From Sedimentitalea sp042687825 (GTDB lineage Bacteria; Pseudomonadota; Alphaproteobacteria; Rhodobacterales; Rhodobacteraceae), in the NCBI RefSeq assembly GCF_042687825.1, contig NZ_JBHUQE010000012.1:37422-101421 (forward strand): DNA of 64,000 nucleotides, written 5' to 3'. The notes beneath the pieces were generated by a model that ran no database searches, was not told where the DNA came from, and saw only the letters and a list, made by a program, of their open reading frames with translations. Made by a program: the position numbers and the translations under genes. How positions within the stretch are numbered: position 1 is the first letter of the stretch; each line of letters opens with the position of its first letter. Positions 35,107 to 41,719 of this stretch are shown one piece after another.

Positions 35107-35568
35107 ATGCTGAAACGACTTAAAAAACCCGCCCTGGCCGCAACCTGCTGCCTGATCCTGGCCGGCCCTGGCCTGGCCGATGCTGACGATGACGCACCGC
35201 AATTCGGCCTGGCCGGCCTGCTGTCGGCCACGAACAAACAGGACCTGCCCCCGATCAGCCTGTCCGCCGGCATGCCGCTGGCCGACGCCCCCTGGACGCT
35301 GAAATCGGGCACCTATTACGAGTTCGAGATCATCGGCGACGGCAGCCAGGAACTGGCGCTGGCGGGCCCCGAGTTCTTTCGCGCCATCTGGGTCGACGAG
35401 ATCGTGGTCGAGGGCCTGGAGATCCGGCCCCTGGGGCTGGACAGCATCGAGTTCGACGAGGCCGGCGAAATGGAAATCGGGTTCATCGCGGTGAAACCCG
35501 GACGCTATCACCTCAGGGTGCCCGGCTCGACCGGCGAAACCCAACGGTTGGAGATCACCATACAGTGA
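35107..35568 (+). CDS. Small exported acidic protein of the PQQ/ABC cluster, function unknown
   Basis: A 153-residue protein with a signal peptide (cleavage near GLADA) and a short Asp run (DADDDAP) at the mature N-terminus. The rest reads as a beta-sandwich with cupredoxin-like strand spacing (GTYYEFEIIGDG, FFRAIWVDEIVVEG, GFIAVKPGRYHLRVP) but without the Cys/His/Met set of a blue copper site. It is rich in Asp and Glu. Its position between the beta-propeller and the ABC ATPase, with the stop overlapping the ATPase start, makes it part of the ABC unit. Confidence 0.7.
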   Translation: MLKRLKKPALAATCCLILAGPGLADADDDAPQFGLAGLLSATNKQDLPPISLSAGMPLADAPWTLKSGTYYEFEIIGDGSQELALAGPEFFRAIWVDEIVVEGLEIRPLGLDSIEFDEAGEMEIGFIAVKPGRYHLRVPGSTGETQRLEITIQ

Positions 35569-36284
35569 CCGGGCTGCGCGTCGAGAATCTGGGATACGCC
35601 TATGGCCAAAAGCAGGCGCTGCACGATCTGAGCTTTCGGATCGAACCCGGCACGTTCTGCGCGCTGCTGGGGCCCAACGGGGCCGGAAAATCGACCCTTT
35701 TCTCGTTACTGACACGGCTGTTCGTGGCGCCTCGAGGCCGCATCCGCATCGCCGGGCACGATCTGGCCCGGGATCCGCATGGTGCCCTGCGCAGCATGGG
35801 CGTGGTGTTCCAGCAGCCGACGCTGGATCTGGATTTGACCGTGCTGCGGAACCTGACATATTTCTCGGCGCTGCACGGGTTGTCCGGCAAGGCGGCACGG
35901 GTGCGCATCGACGCGGTGCTGGACCGTCTGGACATGCGCGAGCGGCTCGGCGAAACCGTGCGCGATCTGAATGGCGGCCACCGCCGGCGACTGGAAATCG
36001 CCCGCAGCCTGATCCACCGCCCAGAGGTGCTGTTGCTGGACGAGCCGACCGTCGGCCTGGACGCCGCGACCCGCCGCGCCATCACCGATCACGTGCATGA
36101 TCTGTCCGCGCGCGACGGACTGACGGTGTTGTGGGCGACCCACCTGACCGACGAGGTTCGCGATACGGACAAGGTGCTGATCCTGCACCGGGGCCGGCTG
36201 CTGGAAAACGGGCTGGCCCGGCCCGGGCGCGGGGCGCTGTCGCTGAACGACCATTTCCTGGCCCTGACCGGAGCGGCGGCATGA
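35565..36284 (+). CDS. PQQ-associated ABC transporter ATP-binding protein (PedC-like, TIGR03864 type)
   Basis: A 239-residue ATPase starting at GTG, overlapping the previous stop by 4 bp. Walker A is LLGPNGAGKSTL, Q-loop VFQQPTLD, and the signature motif is altered to DLNGGHRRRLEIARSL, with NGGHR in place of LSGGQ. Walker B is VLLLDEPTVGLD and the switch His is in WATHLTDE. The altered signature is characteristic of this PQQ-linked family. It works with the permease that overlaps it by 4 bp. Confidence 0.88.
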   Translation: MTGLRVENLGYAYGQKQALHDLSFRIEPGTFCALLGPNGAGKSTLFSLLTRLFVAPRGRIRIAGHDLARDPHGALRSMGVVFQQPTLDLDLTVLRNLTYFSALHGLSGKAARVRIDAVLDRLDMRERLGETVRDLNGGHRRRLEIARSLIHRPEVLLLDEPTVGLDAATRRAITDHVHDLSARDGLTVLWATHLTDEVRDTDKVLILHRGRLLENGLARPGRGALSLNDHFLALTGAAA

Positions 36285-37072
36285 TCGCCGCGCTGACAGC
36301 CCTGCGGGCCATCGCCACGCGCGAGGCGCTGCGCTTTGTCGGCCATCGCAGCCGCTTTGTCGCCGCTCTGGTGCGCCCGCTGTTATGGCTGGTGGTCTTT
36401 GCCGCCGGGTTCCGCGCCGCGCTGGGCCTGTCGATCACCCCGCCCTATCAGACCTATACCACCTACGAGGTTTATATAGTGCCGGGGTTGTGCGGCATGA
36501 TCCTGCTGTTCAACGGCATGCAGAGTTCGCTGTCGCTGGTCTATGATCGCGAAATGGGCTCGATGCGGCTATTGCTGACCAGCCCGCTGCCGCGCTGGTG
36601 GCTGCTGATCTGCCGGCTGCTGGCCAGCACCGCGATCTCGATCCTGCAGGTCTATGTCTTTCTCGGTGTCACCGCCCTCTATGGCATCCGCTTTTCCGCG
36701 ACCGGCTATGTCACTCTGTTGCCAGCGCTGCTGCTGGCGGGGATCATGCTGGGCGCGCTGGGGCTGGCGCTGTCCTCGACCATAAAGCAGCTCGAGAATT
36801 TCGCCGGGGTGATGAATTTCGTGATCTTCCCGATGTTCTTTCTGTCCACCGCGCTTTACCCGTTGTGGAAAATGGCCGAAAGCTCGGAACTGCTGCACGA
36901 CATCTGCGCCGCGAACCCGTTTACCCATGCGGTCGAGCTGATCCGTTTCGCACTGTACGGGCAGTTCAGCGCAACCGCCTTTCTGATCACCGCGCTGGCC
37001 GCCGCCGGGCTGCTGGGATTGGCCTGTTGGGGGTATGATCCGGCGCGCGGCATGATCCGGCGCAAAAGCTGA
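36281..37072 (+). CDS. PQQ-associated ABC transporter permease (ABC-2 type, TIGR03861-like)
   Basis: A 263-residue ABC-2 permease with six hydrophobic segments. Family motifs are FVAALVRPLLWLVVFAAGF and the PLPRWWLLICRLLAS loop, and FFLSTALYPLW near residue 190. ABC-2 permeases are usually exporters, which sits awkwardly with the periplasmic binding protein in the same operon and with the proposed lanthanide role. The ATG at 36281 overlaps the ATPase stop. Confidence 0.87.
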   Translation: MIAALTALRAIATREALRFVGHRSRFVAALVRPLLWLVVFAAGFRAALGLSITPPYQTYTTYEVYIVPGLCGMILLFNGMQSSLSLVYDREMGSMRLLLTSPLPRWWLLICRLLASTAISILQVYVFLGVTALYGIRFSATGYVTLLPALLLAGIMLGALGLALSSTIKQLENFAGVMNFVIFPMFFLSTALYPLWKMAESSELLHDICAANPFTHAVELIRFALYGQFSATAFLITALAAAGLLGLACWGYDPARGMIRRKS

Positions 37073-37090
37073 ACCGGCACGGAGGCTGAG

Positions 37091-37639
37091 TTGCAATCGA
37101 CCCCATCCCTGATGATCCTGATGCTGATCCTGACCGGGGGACCGGCACTGGCCCAGACCGGGGACGACGCGGGCACGCTCAACCCCGAGGAAATGACGCT
37201 GGGCCGCATGATGGACAACATCCGGCGCGGACAGACCGACATGACGACCTGTGCCAGCGGCTATCTGATCACCAAATCCGGCCGCCACGGTCTGGCCCGC
37301 GAGCTTTTCCGGCGCTGCGCCGAGGCGGGCTATACCGGCGCAATGACATGGATGGGCCAACTCGAAAACAACGGGCTGGGTGGCGCCTATGATCCGGATG
37401 CGGCCGCCGAATGGGACCGGCAGGCCGCCGAATCCGGCGATCCGGTGGGCAAGTTCAACTATGGCTTGGCCCTGATGCGCGGTCATGGCGTGGCCCGCGA
37501 TCCGGTTCGCGGACGGGCGCTGATCGACGAAGCCGCACGCGACGGTCTGGCCATCGCGAAACGTCTGCAGGGCGCAGGTTACGATCTGGACGAGGTCACG
37601 CCCGACGCGGACAACTGGAAATACGCGCCGCTTTTCTGA
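37091..37639 (+). CDS. Sel1-repeat secreted protein
   Basis: A 182-residue exported protein starting at TTG with a GGAGG five bases upstream. The signal peptide ends near ALAQ. The body has Sel1-like repeats (ELFRRCAEAGYTGAMTWMGQLENNGLGG, EWDRQAAESGDPVGKFNYGLALMRGHGV, GRALIDEAARDGLAIAKRL). These alpha-alpha repeats usually mediate protein-protein contacts. It is the last gene of the operon running from 32891, 18 bp after the permease. Confidence 0.8.
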   Translation: MQSTPSLMILMLILTGGPALAQTGDDAGTLNPEEMTLGRMMDNIRRGQTDMTTCASGYLITKSGRHGLARELFRRCAEAGYTGAMTWMGQLENNGLGGAYDPDAAAEWDRQAAESGDPVGKFNYGLALMRGHGVARDPVRGRALIDEAARDGLAIAKRLQGAGYDLDEVTPDADNWKYAPLF

Positions 37640-37801
37640 ACCTTCATCCGATTCACGCGCCACGTTAAGTTTCACGACGATATCCCTGCCACTTATTGTT
37701 TTTGCCGGATCGTCGCGCACCCGGAAACCGCGCGTATGATCAGCGGGAACTGGGGCGGAAACAGCACGTCTCGCGCCGCCCCCTTTGCGTCGGCCCAACG
37801 C

Positions 37802-37819
37802 GTACGACCATGGTGCAAT
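37802..37819 (+). promoter_or_regulatory. Regulon motif copy 4 (upstream of PQQ alcohol dehydrogenase)
   Basis: GTACGACCATGGTGCAAT, 95 bp upstream of the dehydrogenase start codon. It agrees with copy 3 at most positions, including CGACC and the CAAT end. Confidence 0.6.
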
Positions 37820-37914
37820 ACCGCCCGCGCCCGGCATTCCCGATACTGCGGTTGGCCGGCGTCCGCACATCCGGGGCGCTGGCATTGGAACAAGGACATA
37901 TGGGAGGAGCCCAC

Positions 37915-39681
37915 ATGAATCGCTTTATCACCGTGGTTGTTGCCGGCGTCATGATGGCAGGCGCCAGCCATGCCGGCGTGACCGAGGAAGACCTGCAAAA
38001 CGACCAATCCGTCACCACTCAAATTCTGACCAACGGCATGGGGCGGCATCTGCAGCGCTTTAGCCCGCTGGACACCCTGAACAAGGAGAATGTCAAACAT
38101 CTGTCCCCGGCCTGGGCCTTTAGCCTGGGCGGCGAAAAACAGCGCGGCCAGGAATCCCAGCCGCTGATCTATGACGGCGTGATGTACATCACCGGCTCTT
38201 ACAGCCGCGTCTATGCCATCGACGTCAGGACCGGCGCGGAATTGTGGCAGTACGACGCCCGCCTGCCCGAGGGCATCCTGCCCTGCTGCGACGTGATCAA
38301 CCGGGGCGGTGCCATCTATGGCGACAATTTCTATTTCGGCACGCTGGACGCGCGCATCGTGGCGCTGGACCTCAAGACCGGCGACGTGAAATGGCGCAAG
38401 AAGATCGCCGACTACAAGGCCGGCTATTCCTATACCGCCGCGCCTTTGATTGTGAACGGGCTGGTGATCACCGGCAATTCCGGCGGCGAATTCGGCATTG
38501 TCGGCGAGGTTCAGGCGCGCGACGCGGAAACCGGCGAACTGGTCTGGACCCGTCCGGTCATCGAGGGCCACATGGGCACGCTGAACGGCGAGGAAAGCAC
38601 CATGACCGGGACGCTGAACGCGACCTGGCCGGGCGACATGTGGAAGACCGGCGGCGGTGCAACCTGGCTGGGCGGCTCTTATGACATCGAGACCGACACG
38701 CTGGTCTTTGGCGCCGGCAACCCGGCCCCCTGGAACAGCCACCTGCGCAACGCCGGCACGCCGGTCGAAGGCAACACCGGCGACAATCTCTATGCCGCCA
38801 GCCGCATCGGAATCGACCCGGCGACGGGCGAGATCAAGTGGCATTTTCAGACCACCCCGCGCGAGGGCTGGGACTATGACGGTGTCAACGAAGTGGTCGC
38901 CTATACCGACCGCGCCGGCAACAAGCGCTTTGCCACCGCCGACCGCAACGGGTACTTCTATGTGCTGAACCGCGAGGACGGCGCCTTTGTCAGCGCCGCG
39001 CCCTTCGTCAAGGACATCACCTGGGCAACCGGCATCGACGACACCGGGCGGCCGATCTTTGACGAGGCCAACCGCCCCGGCAACCCGGCGGCCGCGGCCG
39101 ATGGCAAAAAGGGCGACGTGATCTTTGCCAGCCCGTCCTTTCTGGGCGGCAAGAACTGGATGCCCATGGCCTATAGCCAGAACACCGGCAATTTCTATGT
39201 GCCGTCCAACGAATGGGGCATGGATATCTGGAACGAGCCGATCAGCTACAAGAAGGGCGCGGCCTATCTGGGCGCTGGGTTCACCATCAAGCCGAACTAC
39301 GAGGACCATATCGGCTCGCTCAAGGCGATCGACCCGGACACCGGCGAAATCAAGTGGGAGTTCAAGAACGAATCCCCGCTGTGGGGCGGCGTGATGACCA
39401 CCGCCGGCGGGCTGGTCTTTACCGGCACGCCCGAAGGCCGGTTCATTGCCTTTGACGACGAAACCGGCGAGGAATTGTGGTCGTTCCAGACCGGTTCGGG
39501 CATCGTCGGCCAGCCGGTCACCTGGGAGCAGGATGGCGAGCAGTTCGTCTCGATCATTTCCGGCTGGGGCGGTGCGGTGCCCCTGTGGGGCGGCGAAGTC
39601 GCCAAAAAGGTGAACTATCTGAACCAGGGCGGCATGGTCTGGACCTTCAAGCTGGCCAAATCTATGGCCGCCAAGAACTGA
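37915..39681 (+). CDS. PQQ-dependent alcohol dehydrogenase, predicted lanthanide-type (PedH/ExaA/XoxF-like)
   Basis: Periplasmic quinoprotein oxidising primary alcohols to aldehydes, 588 residues, eight-bladed propeller. The signal peptide ends at ASHA (residue 20). The vicinal disulfide Cys124-Cys125 is in ILPCCDV. Metal and active-site ligands are Glu192 in SGGEFG, Asn274 in APWN and catalytic Asp320 in GWDYDGVNE. Asp322, two residues on, is the extra Asp that marks lanthanide-dependent members (Ca-dependent enzymes have Ala, Ser or similar there). Tryptophan docking repeats (GEIKWHF, GEIKWEF, GEELWSF) recur. The start at 37915 has a GGAGG seven bases upstream. Substrate range, methanol or longer alcohols, cannot be fixed. 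Confidence 0.92.
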   Translation: MNRFITVVVAGVMMAGASHAGVTEEDLQNDQSVTTQILTNGMGRHLQRFSPLDTLNKENVKHLSPAWAFSLGGEKQRGQESQPLIYDGVMYITGSYSRVYAIDVRTGAELWQYDARLPEGILPCCDVINRGGAIYGDNFYFGTLDARIVALDLKTGDVKWRKKIADYKAGYSYTAAPLIVNGLVITGNSGGEFGIVGEVQARDAETGELVWTRPVIEGHMGTLNGEESTMTGTLNATWPGDMWKTGGGATWLGGSYDIETDTLVFGAGNPAPWNSHLRNAGTPVEGNTGDNLYAASRIGIDPATGEIKWHFQTTPREGWDYDGVNEVVAYTDRAGNKRFATADRNGYFYVLNREDGAFVSAAPFVKDITWATGIDDTGRPIFDEANRPGNPAAAADGKKGDVIFASPSFLGGKNWMPMAYSQNTGNFYVPSNEWGMDIWNEPISYKKGAAYLGAGFTIKPNYEDHIGSLKAIDPDTGEIKWEFKNESPLWGGVMTTAGGLVFTGTPEGRFIAFDDETGEELWSFQTGSGIVGQPVTWEQDGEQFVSIISGWGGAVPLWGGEVAKKVNYLNQGGMVWTFKLAKSMAAKN

Positions 39682-39706
39682 GCGCAGCCCCGGTCCCCAT
39701 GCAACG

Positions 39707-39734
39707 AACGCGCGCCCCGCGGGGCGCGCGTTTT
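39707..39734 (+). terminator. Intrinsic terminator
   Basis: AACGCGCGCCC and GGGCGCGCGTT form an 11-bp stem with a CGCG loop followed by TTGC, 25 bp after the alcohol dehydrogenase stop. The T-tract is short but the stem is very stable. Confidence 0.7.
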
Positions 39735-39740
39735 GCTGTT

Positions 39741-39758
39741 CTACGACCTTAGGCGTAT
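39741..39758 (+). promoter_or_regulatory. Regulon motif copy 5 (upstream of response regulator)
   Basis: CTACGACCTTAGGCGTAT, 58 bp upstream of the LuxR-type response-regulator gene. It is closest to copy 1 (14 of 18 positions) and would allow autoregulation. Confidence 0.55.
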
Positions 39759-39816
39759 ACCTGATTAGCCGGGTCTTTGCTATGATGTCAGGCAACGCCA
39801 GCAGCAGGGAAAGCCC

Positions 39817-40515
39817 ATGCGCCTGATGATCGACACGCCGGAACCACGCATTTTTCACTCGGCCCTGATCGTGGACGATCATCCGCTGTTCTGCGACGCG
39901 CTGTCGATGACCTTGCAGGCGGTCTCTGGAATCAGCAGCATGCACACCGCACCGACCTTGCAGGAAGCGCTCGATCTGATCGGGCAGAAGACGCAGGTCG
40001 ACCTTGTCGTGCTGGATCTGAACCTGCCGGACGTGAACGGTCTGGACGGTCTGTTGCGGCTGCGCAATGCCACCAAAAGCCCGATCGTCGTGGTCTCGGC
40101 GATGGCGGACAACCGCATCATCAGCTCGGTCATCCATGCCGGTGCCTCGGGGTTCATCCCCAAGCACAGCCAGCGCGACGTTTTCCGCCAGGCCCTGACA
40201 GCCCTGCAACAGCGCGAAACCTACATCCCGGCGGGCTACGACCTGCTGCAGGAACCCGGCCTTGCCGACCCGGACGATGCCGTGAACCGGCTGGCCTCGC
40301 TGACCAATCAGCAGGCGCGCATCCTGCAACTGATCTGCGAAGGCAAGCTGAACAAGCAGATCGCCTATGAGCTGTCGATCGCGGAAACCACAGTCAAGGC
40401 CCATGTCACGGCGATCATGCGCAAACTGGGCGTTCAAAGCCGGACCCAGGCCGTGCTGATCGCCAAGCAGACCAGCTTTGCAAATGTCTTGCACGACACG
40501 CATCCCCCCGCCTAG
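39817..40515 (+). CDS. LuxR/NarL-type response regulator (ErbR/AgmR/PedR-like)
   Basis: A 232-residue response regulator. The receiver domain has the acidic pair VDDHPLF near residue 20, the phosphoacceptor Asp67 in VVLDLNLPDVNG, Ser in VVVSAMAD and Lys in FIPKHS. The C-terminal LuxR HTH is NQQARILQLICEGKLNKQIAYELSIAETTVKAHVTAIMRKLGV. Related regulators (AgmR/ErbR, PedR1) control ethanol oxidation and pqq genes in Pseudomonas. It is the first of three signalling genes and directly follows the alcohol dehydrogenase. It is the most likely reader of the 18-bp motif. Confidence 0.87.
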   Translation: MRLMIDTPEPRIFHSALIVDDHPLFCDALSMTLQAVSGISSMHTAPTLQEALDLIGQKTQVDLVVLDLNLPDVNGLDGLLRLRNATKSPIVVVSAMADNRIISSVIHAGASGFIPKHSQRDVFRQALTALQQRETYIPAGYDLLQEPGLADPDDAVNRLASLTNQQARILQLICEGKLNKQIAYELSIAETTVKAHVTAIMRKLGVQSRTQAVLIAKQTSFANVLHDTHPPA

Positions 40516-40546
40516 GCTGGCGGGCGTCAGTCAGGGAGGAATTGCA

Positions 40547-41716
40547 TTGGGTCAGGTCCGCGGTCCGTCCGGCGCATTGTCCGGGACGGCCGACATAGTA
40601 CGGTCCGGCGTCGTCGATTGCCAGGCCGCGGATGCCCTGGAGCAGCTGACCCGGGCCCTGTCTCCGGGCGACCTGTCTCTGGTCGTGCTGTTCCTGTCGC
40701 CGCAAACCGATGTCCCGCACCTGATCGACGAGGCCCGGCGCATCTTTGCGCCGGCACCGGTCGTCGGTTGCACCACGGCGGGCGAGATTGCCGACGCGGG
40801 TTATACCGAAGGCAAGATCGTCGCGCTCGGCTTTCCGCAAAGCCATTTTCAGGCCCGGACCATCCTGATCGACGATCTTGACGCCTTTGATGCGCAGGCG
40901 CTGATCGAGAGGATGATCCGCAACCGTAATCATCTGGCACGGGAAACGCCGGACTGGATTTCGGATTTCACCTTTCTGCTGATCGACGGATTGTCGACCA
41001 AAGAGGACACGCTGACCTCGCAACTGTCCGTCGGGTTGGGTCCGGTGCCGTTCTTTGGCGGCTCGGCGGGGGACGGAACCGATTTCGAAAAAACCTATGT
41101 GCTGCATGGCGGACGTGCGCATTCCAACGCCGCCGTCCTGATCCAGTTGCGCAGCGACTGCCCGATCCGGGTGTTCAAGTCCGACCACCTGGTGCCCGCC
41201 GACATGCGCATGGTGGTGACCGGGGCCGACCCGGCCCGGCGCACGGTGCACGAGATCAACGCCGAACCGGCCGCGCGCGAATATGCCCGCCTGCTGGGCA
41301 AGGACCCCGAGCAGCTGACCACCTTTACTTTTGCCGCCCATCCCCTGGTGGTGCGGATCGGCGATCAGCACCATGTGCGGGCGATCCAGCGGGTCGCGGA
41401 AAATGGCGATCTGGTGTTCTTTTCCGCCATCGACGAGGGTGTCGTGCTGACCGTGGCCGAGTCCGAAAACATGGTGACCCACCTGGGGCGCCTGATGGAC
41501 GACCTGCGCCAGCCGGGGCGTCCCGAGGTGATCCTGGCCTGCGACTGCATCCTGCGCCGGCTTGAAGCGCAGCAGAAACAACTGACCAACGACCTTTCGC
41601 GTCAGTTGTCGGAAAACCGCGTTCTCGGGTTCTCCACCTATGGGGAACAGGTCAACTCGATGCACGTGAACCATACCCTGACCGGTGTCGCCATCTATCC
41701 GCCCGAGAAGCGCTGA
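40547..41716 (+). CDS. FIST-domain sensory protein (NosP-like)
   Basis: A 389-residue protein with FIST_N and FIST_C domains (VVGCTTAGEIADAGY, LGPVPFFGGSAGDGTDF, VLTVAESENMVTHL, LACDCILRRLEAQQ and GFSTYGEQVNSMHVNHTLTG). NosP, a FIST haemoprotein of Pseudomonas, senses NO and inhibits its neighbouring kinase NahK. Here too the FIST gene is immediately followed by a PAS-hybrid kinase. I take the TTG at 40547 as start because GGGAGGA lies just before it; an ATG at 40478 lies inside the response-regulator gene. Haem binding cannot be judged from the sequence. Confidence 0.83.
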   Translation: MGQVRGPSGALSGTADIVRSGVVDCQAADALEQLTRALSPGDLSLVVLFLSPQTDVPHLIDEARRIFAPAPVVGCTTAGEIADAGYTEGKIVALGFPQSHFQARTILIDDLDAFDAQALIERMIRNRNHLARETPDWISDFTFLLIDGLSTKEDTLTSQLSVGLGPVPFFGGSAGDGTDFEKTYVLHGGRAHSNAAVLIQLRSDCPIRVFKSDHLVPADMRMVVTGADPARRTVHEINAEPAAREYARLLGKDPEQLTTFTFAAHPLVVRIGDQHHVRAIQRVAENGDLVFFSAIDEGVVLTVAESENMVTHLGRLMDDLRQPGRPEVILACDCILRRLEAQQKQLTNDLSRQLSENRVLGFSTYGEQVNSMHVNHTLTGVAIYPPEKR

Positions 41717-41719
41717 CCC

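Noticed and set aside
37693..40503. A 936-codon open frame on the minus strand across the alcohol dehydrogenase
   Set aside because: It is antisense to a complete, motif-rich PQQ dehydrogenase and response regulator and has the composition of a GC-rich shadow frame with no recognisable domain.
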